This document shows, in pieces, positions 47,162-56,386 of a stretch of DNA of 64,000 bases. This DNA is from Marinomonas foliarum (lineage in GTDB: Bacteria > Pseudomonadota > Gammaproteobacteria > Pseudomonadales > Marinomonadaceae), in NCBI RefSeq assembly GCF_003337275.1, contig NZ_QPJQ01000004.1:1-64000 (forward strand), in the 5' to 3' direction. The position numbers and the translations under genes are program-made. How positions within the stretch are numbered: position 1 is the stretch's first letter; each line of letters begins with the position of its first letter. Under the pieces are notes generated by a model. It was not told where the DNA came from. It searched no databases and worked only from the letters and a program-made list of their open reading frames with translations.

Positions 47162-48154
47162 TTATTTAATTAGACCGATGTCTTGCGATAAGATTTTGAT
47201 ATCTAAAGTTTGGTTTTTTACGAATTGAGTGAATTCAGCACCAGACTTATGGAACGGCATCAAACCATTTTTAGTCATGATGTCTTTCCATTCCTGAGTT
47301 GTGTACAACTCATCAATGGTTTTTACCCACCAATCGTATGATTCTGGACTTGAGTTACCTGGCACGTAAAATCCACGCCAGTTTGGCGCTACAGAATCGA
47401 TACCTTGTTCCATCGCTGTAGGGATAGAATCAAACGGTGCAGGTAAGCGCTCTTCAGAAAGAACCGCCAAAACGCGTAGGTCGCCAGAATCCATGAAGCC
47501 TTTAACTTCTGAGATATCGCCAGTGAACGCATCAACGTGACCACCAACCACTTGTACCAAAGCTTCAGAACCACCACTAAAGGCTAAGTAACGAACTTTT
47601 GGCAAGTTTTCAACGTTCGCTTTTTGCGCCGTCATCAAAACTTTTAAATGATCCCAACCACCAGAAGCACTGCCACCTGCGAATTTAACCGCACTTGGGT
47701 CTTTCTTAAGTGCATCAAGAACTTGAGTTAGTGAAGTGTATTTTGAATCTTTACCAACAGCGATGATGCCGTAATCAGCACCCAATGTACCAACCCATTT
47801 TACTTGGTCAGCATTCATGCCTGGGAATTGGCCTTGAGCAAGGCGAGTCGTCGTTGCTGTACTTGCGGCAACAACAAGGTTGTCATCTTTGTCACGTTTA
47901 CTGATCGTATGAGCGAAAGCTACACCGCCACCAGCACCCGTCATGTTAACTGTCTGTACGTTACCTTTGAAGTAACCTTGGTCTACTAATACTTTACCAA
48001 CGCTACGGCAAGTAAAGTCCCACCCACCGCCTGGGTTAGCTGGAGCGATACACTCTCCGCTACGAGCTGGTTCGTAGGCGTAAGCCTGTCCAGCAATAGT
48101 CAGTGCTACCGCACCAGAAATTAGAACAGACTTCAAAGAAATGTTATTAAGCAT
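47162..48154 (-). CDS. tctC: Tripartite tricarboxylate transporter binding protein TctC
   Basis: 330 residues with signal peptide (about 1-26, GQAYA). The mature protein shows the TctC/Bug fold: CIAPANPGGGWDFTCRSVGK, PGMNADQVKWVGTLGADYGI, VKFAGGSASGGWDHLKVLM. First gene of tctCBA. The attenuator after it would give the excess of binding protein over permease usual in such systems. Confidence 0.92.
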   Translation of the reverse strand: MLNNISLKSVLISGAVALTIAGQAYAYEPARSGECIAPANPGGGWDFTCRSVGKVLVDQGYFKGNVQTVNMTGAGGGVAFAHTISKRDKDDNLVVAASTATTTRLAQGQFPGMNADQVKWVGTLGADYGIIAVGKDSKYTSLTQVLDALKKDPSAVKFAGGSASGGWDHLKVLMTAQKANVENLPKVRYLAFSGGSEALVQVVGGHVDAFTGDISEVKGFMDSGDLRVLAVLSEERLPAPFDSIPTAMEQGIDSVAPNWRGFYVPGNSSPESYDWWVKTIDELYTTQEWKDIMTKNGLMPFHKSGAEFTQFVKNQTLDIKILSQDIGLIK

Positions 48155-48242
48155 GGTTATCTCCTGCTTGTTATTTTTTTTGTTGTTAGCCTATCAAGCC
48201 CTAAATATTAAGATTTAAATAAGCTCGATTTGCTAAACCTTA

Positions 48243-48269
48243 CCTGTCAAACCTGTCACTACCCTGTCA
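48243..48269 (-). promoter_or_regulatory. Direct TGACAGG repeats upstream of tctC (candidate TctD sites)
   Basis: Three copies at 48263-48269, 48252-48258 and 48243-48249 (minus-strand TGACAGG), stepped by 11 and 9 bp, about 90-115 bp before the tctC ATG. OmpR-type regulators bind tandem half-sites about one helical turn apart. Confidence 0.55.
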
Positions 48270-48411
48270 CCGATCAATATTTCTTGCTTATTTGTGAGAA
48301 AAACAGCGTTTTTTTACAAATCAAAACACGCATTTTTGACAATGCCTTTAATAGACAAGCAAGGTAATCTATCACCCAATCAGACTAGATTAGGATATAG
48401 GAAACCACAAG

Positions 48412-49341
48412 ATGACAGCCCACTCACCCCACGCCACGCTTATTGGTAGCATCGCCATTTTACTTTGGAGTACCCTTGCACTGTTTACCACACAAGCCAA
48501 TTTAGTAGCGCCATTACTCTTGCTCACACTCACTTTTGGTGTGGCAAGCCTATTGTTTTTTATCGTGTATTTAGTCAAAGGCGAACTAAAGTCATCTTGG
48601 GAAAACACACCCAAAAGCGCTATTTTCATGGGTGGGTTAGGTTTTTACTTTTACCACTTCTGTTACTTTTATGCGTTTCAGCATGCCCCACCCGTCGAAG
48701 CAGGACTCATCGCCTATCTTTGGCCATTGCTCATTGTATTAATGGCAGGTATGACAAAAGGTAATTCTTTGTCATGGACACATTTGGTGGGTGCAGTGAT
48801 TGCGTTTATCGGTACCGGCATCATGCTGCAATCGAAAGGGCAAGTAACTGATGTAGAAGGCAATACCGTCTACCATTGGACAGGCTACGCAGCGGCTTTT
48901 GCCTGCGCATTCATTTGGTCGAGCTACTCGGTAGCCAATCGACGCTTTCAAAGCGTTCCGTCTAGCGCAGTACTTTGGTATTGCCTAATCACAACGCTCC
49001 TAGCAGGCGCATCACACCTCATGATCGAAGCGCAAAGCTGGATTCCTTCAATAGACTTCCCTGCAACAACTTGGATTGCCATTTTAGGATTAGGCTTTGG
49101 ACCCGTTGGCATTGCTTTCTTTTGTTGGGACTTTGGCGTTAAAAAAGGCAACCTGTCATTACTCGGTGTACTGTCTTATACCGCCCCCGCCCTATCGACA
49201 GCTTGGCTTGGGCTTTTTACCGAAGCGCAACTTACCACTGGGCAAATCATCGCCTGCCTATTAATTACTGCTGGGGCCCTTTTCGCTAGTTTAATGCCAA
49301 ACAAAAAAATACCCTTGGCGGTTGAAACCAAGGGTATTTGA
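48412..49341 (+). CDS. DMT-family (EamA) transporter
   Basis: 309 residues, about ten membrane helices in two EamA repeats (ATLIGSIAILLWSTLALFTT; YAAAFACAFIWSSYSVANRR). The segments resemble the YddG aromatic amino acid exporter branch, but the substrate is not certain. Divergent from tctC. The terminator hairpin lies within the last codons. Confidence 0.82.
   Translation: MTAHSPHATLIGSIAILLWSTLALFTTQANLVAPLLLLTLTFGVASLLFFIVYLVKGELKSSWENTPKSAIFMGGLGFYFYHFCYFYAFQHAPPVEAGLIAYLWPLLIVLMAGMTKGNSLSWTHLVGAVIAFIGTGIMLQSKGQVTDVEGNTVYHWTGYAAAFACAFIWSSYSVANRRFQSVPSSAVLWYCLITTLLAGASHLMIEAQSWIPSIDFPATTWIAILGLGFGPVGIAFFCWDFGVKKGNLSLLGVLSYTAPALSTAWLGLFTEAQLTTGQIIACLLITAGALFASLMPNKKIPLAVETKGI
49307..49339 (+). 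terminator. Terminator hairpin overlapping the end of the DMT gene
   Basis: Perfect 12-bp arms 49307-49318 and 49328-49339; the stop codon falls at its edge. It also faces the convergent aminotransferase gene. Confidence 0.75.
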
Positions 49342-49363
49342 TAGATCACAAAAAATTAAAGCA

Positions 49364-50596
49364 TTAAGCCACTTGGTAAAGCGTACGCGGAATCTTCTGC
49401 AAGTAGGCTTCCATTTCCGCCATGCCGTTTGGTTGGTCGACTTTCACTCCCAAGTCGCGCATGGTGCTGCCAAAGGCATGCAAGGTGCGGAACAAGTTAT
49501 GCTCGCGGCATTGCTCGCCCATTTGACCAATACGCACAATAGGCTGACCAAACGACCCAGCAATCTCTACTCGATACATTTCTGAAATATGGCGGCAAAT
49601 TTGCCCTGCGGTTAAACCGTCAGGAATATTAATCCCCACCACAGAGTTCAAACGAGATTCAGAAGGAATAAACAATGACAGCCCCATTCCTTCAATACCT
49701 GCTTGCAACGCTTTAGAACAACGTAAATGGCGAGCAAAGCGATGTTCAAGAGTTTCATCACATACCAGTTTCAATGCTTCATGCAACGCCATGATGCCAG
49801 AAACAGGCGCCGTATAATGATAGCCATCATTGTGCCAAAAATTCTCAGCAAGTTGTGCATCAAAGCACCATTGAGCAGTTGGCTTAGTACGGTTTTTCAC
49901 TGCTGCCCACGCTTCATTAGAAAACACCAACAAAGAAACACCAGGGATAGATGACAAACCTTTTTGCCCACCCGTGATAACAACATCTACCTGCCATTCA
50001 TCCATTTTCAGCGGCATCGTACTAAGCGTACAAACAGCATCCACAACTACCAAACAACCATAAGATTTAGCGATCTTAGTGATTTCTTCTAATGAATGGT
50101 TAAACACCGTATTCGATGTTTCGCCTTGCACTAATGTCAGTACCTTCGGACGCGTTTCTTCAATAGCTTTACGAACTCGCTCTGGGTCAGCCGCTTCATG
50201 CACACCAACGTGTAATTCATGAACATCGGCACCAATACGAATCGCCATTTCCGCCATACGATGGCTAAAGAAACCATTATTGATACATAAAATACGCTCG
50301 CCTGGTTCCAATAGATTAGCCACCGCCATTTCCATCGCTGCCGAGGCTGGCCCTGCTACACCAAGCACCCATTTAGACTCTGTTTGAAAAACATAACGCG
50401 CCATGGTTTTCACTTGTCCGATCACCTGCGCCATGACGCCGCCAAGGTGATTAATCACCACAGAGTTGGCTTTCGCCACGCGCTCAGGAATTGGAACAGG
50501 ACCAGCACCCATCATCAACAAAGGTTCATGTGGAAGAATTTCGTCTAAAGATTTCACCTGGGGGCGAGGAATACCCATTGGCGATGAAGCAGTCAT
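49364..50596 (-). CDS. Class V aminotransferase (alanine/serine-glyoxylate type)
   Basis: 410 residues from the ATG at 50596; a TTG three codons earlier (50605) is an alternative. Fold-type I PLP enzyme: GPVPIPERV near 32-40, PGERILCINNGFFSHRMAEM, PLP Lys212 in ITGGQKGLSSIPGVSL. Family members interconvert alanine or serine with glyoxylate; exact substrates are unclear. Single gene. Confidence 0.85.
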   Translation of the reverse strand: MTASSPMGIPRPQVKSLDEILPHEPLLMMGAGPVPIPERVAKANSVVINHLGGVMAQVIGQVKTMARYVFQTESKWVLGVAGPASAAMEMAVANLLEPGERILCINNGFFSHRMAEMAIRIGADVHELHVGVHEAADPERVRKAIEETRPKVLTLVQGETSNTVFNHSLEEITKIAKSYGCLVVVDAVCTLSTMPLKMDEWQVDVVITGGQKGLSSIPGVSLLVFSNEAWAAVKNRTKPTAQWCFDAQLAENFWHNDGYHYTAPVSGIMALHEALKLVCDETLEHRFARHLRCSKALQAGIEGMGLSLFIPSESRLNSVVGINIPDGLTAGQICRHISEMYRVEIAGSFGQPIVRIGQMGEQCREHNLFRTLHAFGSTMRDLGVKVDQPNGMAEMEAYLQKIPRTLYQVA

Positions 50597-50894
50597 TTTA
50601 TGCAACCTAATTAAGTAAGAGTTGAAAAAATATTCCTACAGTAAAAAACCATTATTTACGCTTTTACAGTAGAAAATATCGCGTTTTGCATTTTAACAAA
50701 ATAATATTTGGCAATAGTACAATATCCCTACCAATAATAAGAGACAGCAAACTGAAAAGAGTGTAATAAACTAGCTGCTTTGATTTTCGCCTTAGATCTG
50801 ACTGGTTTCCATTTCAACAAGCAGTATTTTTTACTCTGCGAAATCCCCATCAACTGTGCGATAATGCGCGAAATCCCCTATTCAGGACCCAGTT

Positions 50895-51332
50895 ATGATT
50901 ACTTGTGGTATCGAAATTAAAGGCAGCGAAGTCATTCTTTGCCTTCTGTCTAAGCAAGACGGACTATTCCAAATCGCCGATTGTCGCCAAGTGCGTCACA
51001 CATTGAGCAACCCAAACGACAGCGAAAGCGTACGTAAATTTCAGTTCATGCTGAAAAAACTGTTTGAAGATTACAAAGTGAAAAGAGCCGTTATTCGTGA
51101 ACGCCCAACCAAAGGCAAATTCGCTGGCGGTGCGGTAGGCTTTAAAATTGAAGCGGCGATCCAATTGATCGATACGGTTGAAGTAAATTTGTTCAGCGGC
51201 GCAAAAGTAAAAGACATCATTCAGCACAACCCAATGCCGATTCCATTCAAAGCAACAGGCTTACGTGCATTCCAAGAAGGCGCCTTCACAGTGGCTTATG
51301 CCGCGCTTTCAGAATACATTCCTGAAGCGTAA
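50895..51332 (+). CDS. DUF3010 family protein
   Basis: 145 residues. N-terminal ITCGIEIKGSEVILCLLSK and VIRERPTKGKFAGGAVGFKI are characteristic of DUF3010. Its beta-strand opening recalls an RNase H-like fold, but function is unknown. Followed by a strong terminator. Confidence 0.85.
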   Translation: MITCGIEIKGSEVILCLLSKQDGLFQIADCRQVRHTLSNPNDSESVRKFQFMLKKLFEDYKVKRAVIRERPTKGKFAGGAVGFKIEAAIQLIDTVEVNLFSGAKVKDIIQHNPMPIPFKATGLRAFQEGAFTVAYAALSEYIPEA

Positions 51333-51350
51333 GTAGTAAGATTTCGCAAT

Positions 51351-51389
51351 AAAAAAAACGGACGCCATTGAATGGAGTCCGTTTTTTAT
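51351..51389 (+). terminator. Terminator after the DUF3010 gene
   Basis: Arms AAAAACGGAC (to 51363) and GTCCGTTTTTT (from 51377) with a 13-nt loop. Confidence 0.8.
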
Positions 51390-51433
51390 GCTCTTTATTG
51401 GATACAAACGACAGAAATGATAAATAACACCAA

Positions 51434-51841
51434 CTATTTTCTCGATGGCTCGTGCCTTTCATATCTGGGTAAATCTATGTCTAATTCTTCCCAGTTGCCT
51501 TTTGAGGTGATGAAGTTATGAGAGATTGGACGTTCAACGATATCACTGTCAATTACGCCTAAACGGATTCTTAACTTGTCCGGCTTTGCTGAGTTTGAAC
51601 TATAGATTGGCACACCGCATAATGAACAAAAGTATTTCCGCTTACCCTCACTACTTTCGTAATACGTAAGAGTGCCTTTTGCGTCGTTAAGCTTGAGATC
51701 TGACTTGTTCACATAACCATTTGTTGCAAACGCACTGCCACTCGCTTTTCGACACAGTGAGCAGTGACAATAAATAGGATCTGTAATTCCACCATGTAGC
51801 TCGAACTGGATAGAGCCACACAAACAACTGCCTTTGTACAT
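51434..51841 (-). CDS. GFA-family zinc-binding protein
   Basis: 135 residues of the glutathione-dependent formaldehyde-activating (Gfa-like) fold. Zinc-binding cysteines in CLCGSIQFELHGG, IYCHCSLCRKASGSAF and FCSLCGVPIYSS. Most family members have no proven formaldehyde role. Its start lies 40 bp from an attC-like palindrome, so it may have arrived as a cassette. Confidence 0.85.
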   Translation of the reverse strand: MYKGSCLCGSIQFELHGGITDPIYCHCSLCRKASGSAFATNGYVNKSDLKLNDAKGTLTYYESSEGKRKYFCSLCGVPIYSSNSAKPDKLRIRLGVIDSDIVERPISHNFITSKGNWEELDIDLPRYERHEPSRK

Positions 51842-51881
51842 TTCGCCTCCGTGGAAAGAAATAGATATTTGCTTAACACTC

Positions 51882-51945
51882 GCATAACAGGCGAAGTATC
51901 AGCAACGTCCAGCCCGTAGGGCGATTTTTAATGCGCTTGTTATGC
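51882..51945. other. attC-like imperfect palindrome
   Basis: 64 bp bounded by GCATAACAGGCG (51882-51893) and GCGCTTGTTATGC (51933-51945), with a central GCCC-GTA-GGGC hairpin. The GTTATGC end and inverse GCATAAC fit R-box-like ends of integron attC sites. There is no second attC or integrase in the window, so it is at best an isolated site. Confidence 0.4.
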
Positions 51946-52094
51946 TTTGGCTACGCACCCACCTTCTTTTAGTACGCGGGTGGTAGATGCCGGGTTGTTT
52001 TTAAGTGCAGCTACAGGGCGTATTTGCCGTGACACTAAGTTCCCTCAGACCTTATGATCTGTTCCACTTTCAAGGCAATGCATTTAAATGCTAT

Positions 52095-52108
52095 TTTTCA
52101 TCTGACCC
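52095..52108 (-). repeat. REP-like TTTTCATCTGACCC copy
   Basis: The same 14 bases occur inverted at 54286-54299 and again at 54310-54323, so the regulator/SDR/IS110 segment is bracketed by this sequence. Confidence 0.7.
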
Positions 52109-52254
52109 TAAATTCGCTAAATTCGAATTCGCGGATATTATTCGCTATTTAGAAACCCCTTTTACGTAATTATCGCACTTTCAAGTAATTAAAATCAGTA
52201 AAATGTCCTGCCGAAATAGCTTCTGAAAAAGAAGCTAATTTTCGCTCGAATAAT

Positions 52255-53094
52255 CTAGGCATTATATTTTTTACAGTCACGAATCAGTTTTTTTACTTTA
52301 TTGGAACTGTCTTCAGTTTCTGGTGTATAAACGATTAAACTTAACTCAGGTCTACTGGAAACATTAAACGAAGAGTACGCGAGAGAGATGTCGCCAACAT
52401 CTGGTTTATTTAGACACTTCACACCTTCATTAGAACGACTAATTTCTTGTGCTATCCAAAGCTTTTTAAACACCTCGCTGTGTTCAGACAATTCGGTCAC
52501 TAATTGCTCTGTATGCTCTGTTTCACCTAACCTAGCAATGTCCGCACGAAAAGCACTAACGATTAAATTAGCGGTATCAATCCAATCAGGATTGTGTGCT
52601 CTCACTTCATTCTTTAAAAAGAATAAGCGCATAATATTACGATTTTCTGGGGCCAATAATGCGTAATCTGTGAGAACTACAGCCGCAGCGTCGTTCCAAG
52701 CAAGTACATCCCACGATAAGTTACGAATAATCGCAGGATTTGGACTCAAAGCATCAAGGATAGATTGTAATCGTGGCGTTATAACATCAGATAATTGATA
52801 ATCCGTCTTAGGCAAATGCCCTAACGTCGTGAGATAAAGATATTCTTTTTCCGCATTAGTCAGCAATAACGCTTTTGCGATACGTGATAGAACTTCTTCT
52901 GACGGAGCTCCACCACGCCCCTGCTCTAACCAAGTATACCAAGTCACGCTAATGTGGGCACGCTGAGCCACTTCTTCACGTCGTAAACCTGGAGTACGCC
53001 GTCGCACACTATCGAAGCCCAATGAAATAGGATCAATGCTTTGACGTTTTTTCTTTAGAAATATAGCAAGGTGCTGCTCTGTCGTATTTTTCAC
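52255..53094 (-). CDS. XRE-type regulator with MmyB-like ligand domain
   Basis: 279 residues: N-terminal HTH (about 10-75; REEVAQRAHISVTWYTWLEQ then GRGGAPSEEVLSRIAKALLL) and a PAS-like C-terminal MmyB/MLTR domain (NPAIIRNLSWDVLAWNDAAA, NIMRLFFLKNEVRAHNPDW). Such regulators commonly sit next to and repress short-chain dehydrogenases, as here: the SDR gene is divergent across about 100 bp. Confidence 0.88.
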   Translation of the reverse strand: MKNTTEQHLAIFLKKKRQSIDPISLGFDSVRRRTPGLRREEVAQRAHISVTWYTWLEQGRGGAPSEEVLSRIAKALLLTNAEKEYLYLTTLGHLPKTDYQLSDVITPRLQSILDALSPNPAIIRNLSWDVLAWNDAAAVVLTDYALLAPENRNIMRLFFLKNEVRAHNPDWIDTANLIVSAFRADIARLGETEHTEQLVTELSEHSEVFKKLWIAQEISRSNEGVKCLNKPDVGDISLAYSSFNVSSRPELSLIVYTPETEDSSNKVKKLIRDCKKYNA

Positions 53095-53195
53095 AATTAT
53101 CCTATTAGTTGCTATACCACGATAAGGTCACTACTTTAATAAAGCTCAGCACTTCATACAATGACTTTTTTGACCAACATAAAGTAGAGCAAACT

Positions 53196-54053
53196 ATGAA
53201 ACGTATATTTGTTACTGGCGCAACAGGATTTCTAGGGCAAGCTATCGTAAAAAATCTTCTAGACAATAATTACGATATTGTGGGACTAGCACGCAATAAA
53301 AGCAGTGCTGCAATATTAGAGAATCTTGGCGCAACCGCACACATTGGATCACTGGAAGATATCGATTCAGTTTTAGCAGGCATAGAAGGTGTCGATGCGG
53401 TGATCCATACCGCCTTCAATCATGATTTCGCTGCCTACAAACAAAGCTGCGAAGATGATCGACATATTATCTTAGCTCTGGGAAAAGCGCTTAATAATAA
53501 ATCATGCCCACTCATTGTCACATCAGGGCCTTGGGCTATAGAAGAGTCTCATTCTGAGCAGTTTCCACGCGCAGCGTCAGATGAAGCCGCTTTAGTCTGT
53601 CATGAAAACGGTGCAAGATGCATGATTGTTGGCCTACCACAAGTTCATAATACTTATAAATTTGGCTTAATTAGTCCCATACTAGAGATTGCGCAAAGTA
53701 AACAAGTCTCTGCCTATATTGAAAACACAAATAATCAATGGGCTGCTGTTCACTTATCAGATGCCGCCAACTTATATCGTCTAGTGTTAGAAAACGGAGA
53801 AAGTGGACATAAATACATAGCGGTGGGCGAGAAAAACATTCCATTTAAGACAATTATGCAAACCATTGGTAATCGACTTAACCTTCCAACTCACGCCATA
53901 ACCAAAGAACAAGCTCAAGACTATTTCGGACCTTATGCTTATTTTGCAGAGCTATCGCTTAATGCGTCCGGCGAAGAAAGTAAAAAGGCATTAGGTTGGA
54001 CACCTAAAGGTGCCTCTCTTCTAGACGATATTTCCAACGCTGTTTTATCTTAA
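53196..54053 (+). CDS. Extended SDR / NAD-dependent epimerase-like protein
   Basis: 285 residues from the ATG at 53196. NAD(P)-binding motif VTGATGFLGQAIVKNLL at about 6-22, and AAVHLSDAANLYRLVLENG. The classical YxxxK pair is not evident (GPWAIEESHSEQFPR occupies that region), as in atypical SDRs. The frame is open 29 codons further upstream, but that stretch would cover the divergent promoter. Likely controlled by the neighbouring MmyB-type regulator. Confidence 0.83.
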   Translation: MKRIFVTGATGFLGQAIVKNLLDNNYDIVGLARNKSSAAILENLGATAHIGSLEDIDSVLAGIEGVDAVIHTAFNHDFAAYKQSCEDDRHIILALGKALNNKSCPLIVTSGPWAIEESHSEQFPRAASDEAALVCHENGARCMIVGLPQVHNTYKFGLISPILEIAQSKQVSAYIENTNNQWAAVHLSDAANLYRLVLENGESGHKYIAVGEKNIPFKTIMQTIGNRLNLPTHAITKEQAQDYFGPYAYFAELSLNASGEESKKALGWTPKGASLLDDISNAVLS

Positions 54054-54071
54054 GTTTGATGGCTGTTAAAG

Positions 54072-54281
54072 GTGAAGAACCCAAAAGGTCAGGTATGTAC
54101 TCTCGGAGTCGATTTGAGCAAAACCAGCTTTCAACTACACGGCGTAGACAGCCATAGGCAAACGGTTATCAGAAAAAAGCTCAGCCGTAGTAAATTGTTG
54201 CCCTGCATTGCTAATCTTCTACCTTGCGTCATTGGTATTGAAGCCTGTGGCGGTGCACATTATTGGTGTCGTCAATTTTAA
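54072..54281 (+). pseudogene. IS110-family transposase, N-terminal remnant
   Basis: About 69 codons only. QVCTLGVDLSKTSFQLHGVD and the later CVIGIEACGGAHYWCRQF match the N terminus of IS110 transposases, including the first catalytic Asp and the conserved Glu. The frame ends at a TAA at the border of a REP-like hairpin; the C-terminal serine-containing domain (over 200 residues) is missing. Confidence 0.85.
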
Positions 54282-54285
54282 TTTA

Positions 54286-54323
54286 GGGTCAGATGAAAAT
54301 TAAGGCGATTTTTCATCTGACCC
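54286..54323. repeat. REP-like inverted repeat
   Basis: 14-bp perfect arms GGGTCAGATGAAAA (54286-54299) and its complement (54310-54323) with a 10-nt loop. It begins directly after the truncated transposase and shares its sequence with 52095-52108. Confidence 0.8.
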
Positions 54324-54480
54324 CAATTATTCGCCCTCACTTTGAAAGACATAAGGAGAGGAAATAAATACAGTGTCGGGCTAAAGCCGCGACCTACCCT
54401 ATATATTGGACAAAACAGCGATCGATTTTCAATCAATAAAGCTGTCAATTATGGCGCAGTAAGATAAAAACGCACCAAAA

Positions 54481-55374
54481 CTAGGCATTTTTAGATGTTC
54501 GTTTTCTCGCGATTATGACAAGCAATACGCCACCTAGGACGCTTAGCGTTGCGATAACGAGGTGCATTGTTATGGACTCATTGGCGAAAACTACGCCGCC
54601 GATGGTGGCAATAATAGGAACGAGTAGCTGCAACACAGCAGCGATGGAAGCACTAAGATAAGGCAGAACGGCATACCAGATGGCATAGCCTAAACCAGAC
54701 ATAATGGCGCCAGAGGTGACGGCGAGAATAATGCCTTCAAGTTGTGCGCTCGGTGCTTGTTCGCCATTAAAAGAAATGACAATCAGCGCGACCAATAACA
54801 TGGGAATAGTTCTAACAAAGTTAGACGTTGTTGCGAATAAAGGCTTAGCTGAAATTTTACCTCGCCATGTGTACAAGCCCCATGCCACGCCTGCTAGCGT
54901 CATTAAGACAAAGCCCAATAAAGAAGGTGAAGATAAAGTCGGAAGCACTAAATAGACAAAGCCTGCAAAGGCTATCGCCAGCCCTAACCATTCCAACCAA
55001 ACCAGCTTCTGCCCTGCCCACACGGCAAATAAGATCAAGGTGAGTTGCACGGCACCAAAGAGTATTAAAGCGCCTATGCCTGTTTCTAATGTGACGTATG
55101 CATAAGAAAAGCCTAAGGCATACACAAAGAGCGCAAAAGCCGATAACCAACTACCCTCTAACCAAGTGGCTTTTAAATCAATCTGTTGCTGCTTTAAAGA
55201 CTGGAACAAACAGAGGAACACCAAAGTCGCTGCGCCACTAAGCAAGCGCCACGTGGTGAATTGCGCAGGATCAATTAGACCATCGTTCAGCGCCAAACGA
55301 CACAATACAGAGTTTGCTGCGAATGCCAGCAAAGCCAAAATCACAAAGACACATAAACGTAGCAAACTTGTCAT
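54481..55374 (-). CDS. DMT-family (EamA) transporter
   Basis: About 297 residues from the ATG at 55374, where the first helix (LLRLCVFVILALLAFAANSV) begins. Upstream in-frame starts exist, e.g. 55407 (preceded by AAGG), and cannot be excluded. Ten helices in two EamA repeats (AGVAWGLYTWRGKISAKPLF in the second). Substrate unknown. Divergent from the glucosylglycerate operon. Confidence 0.82.
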   Translation of the reverse strand: MTSLLRLCVFVILALLAFAANSVLCRLALNDGLIDPAQFTTWRLLSGAATLVFLCLFQSLKQQQIDLKATWLEGSWLSAFALFVYALGFSYAYVTLETGIGALILFGAVQLTLILFAVWAGQKLVWLEWLGLAIAFAGFVYLVLPTLSSPSLLGFVLMTLAGVAWGLYTWRGKISAKPLFATTSNFVRTIPMLLVALIVISFNGEQAPSAQLEGIILAVTSGAIMSGLGYAIWYAVLPYLSASIAAVLQLLVPIIATIGGVVFANESITMHLVIATLSVLGGVLLVIIARKRTSKNA

Positions 55375-55512
55375 TAATCTGTTCAACAGTCTAGTTAGGC
55401 TAGACATGCACCTTAATAGGAAAAGCACCACTTTTACGCACTGGCACCAGATTTGCAAGCTTCATACTAACGTTCATCAGCAGCATTTTGATGGACCCAA
55501 CAAGGAATAGAG

Positions 55513-56334
55513 ATGACAACACTTTTGATTTTTACCGATTTAGATGGCACCTTGCTCGATCATCATACTTACAGTTTTAAGCCAGCATTGGCTGCTCTTC
55601 AGTCATTAAAGACTTTTTCCATCCCTTGTATTATCAATACCAGCAAGACATTTGCAGAGCTTGCCTCCCTTAGAAAAGAGCTCAATCACCAAGACGCTTT
55701 TATCGTAGAAAACGGCTCTGCGGTATATATCCCAAAAAACACATCTATTTTAATTGATGAACAACTAGAAGATTGCGGCGACTTCTGGCGCAAGTCATTC
55801 GGCCCCAAACGCGACGAACTCATCAAACTGACTAACGATAAACAAGACAAATACACCTTTAAGCGCTTTAGCGATATGACCTATCAAGAGCTCATGTCTA
55901 TTACGGGTCTAAATAGCACGAATGCGCAATTGGCGATGCAGCGAGAGTTCACTGAACCCATGGTTTGGACAGACTCGAATCTTGCTCTTAGCGCGCTTCG
56001 TGATGATCTTGCTCCGCATGACGTGCAGATCCAAAAAGGCGGACGCTTCGCGCATTTAATGGGCAAACACTGTGACAAAGCCAACGCCATGTTATGGCTG
56101 AAAGAATTATATGACGAACAAAGCGACGTTGAGGTGATCACTATGGCGTTGGGCGACGGTGAAAATGACATCGGCATGCTGAGCCAAGCTGATATTCCTG
56201 TCGTCATTCGCTCACCAGTGCATGCGCCACCTGAAATTCCAAACCGCAGTGACGCTTGGTTAACCGATGCTTATGGACCAGAAGGCTGGGCTCAGGCGAT
56301 TAATTTACAACTCACTAAACAAGGTATTTTGTAA
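55513..56334 (+). CDS. yedP: Glucosyl/mannosyl-3-phosphoglycerate phosphatase
   Basis: 273 residues, HAD type with the Cof-like cap. Nucleophile Asp9 and acid Asp11 in IFTDLDGTLLDHHTY; TSKTFAEL (motif II) and GDGENDIGMLSQADIPVVI (motif IV). Dephosphorylates glucosyl- or mannosyl-3-phosphoglycerate. The synthase gene starts 52 bp downstream, which favours glucosylglycerate here. Confidence 0.9.
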   Translation: MTTLLIFTDLDGTLLDHHTYSFKPALAALQSLKTFSIPCIINTSKTFAELASLRKELNHQDAFIVENGSAVYIPKNTSILIDEQLEDCGDFWRKSFGPKRDELIKLTNDKQDKYTFKRFSDMTYQELMSITGLNSTNAQLAMQREFTEPMVWTDSNLALSALRDDLAPHDVQIQKGGRFAHLMGKHCDKANAMLWLKELYDEQSDVEVITMALGDGENDIGMLSQADIPVVIRSPVHAPPEIPNRSDAWLTDAYGPEGWAQAINLQLTKQGIL

Positions 56335-56386
56335 GCCACGAAAAGAACAATAAACACACCATTATTACGACTTAAGGAGAATTACT

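Larger units (their letters stand above)
51842..52254. other. Accessory intergenic region with attC-like and REP-like motifs
   Basis: 413 bp with no convincing gene. It holds the attC-like palindrome, a copy of TTTTCATCTGACCC (52095-52108 region) and AT-rich DNA. The composition differs from the flanks, consistent with accessory DNA. Confidence 0.5.
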
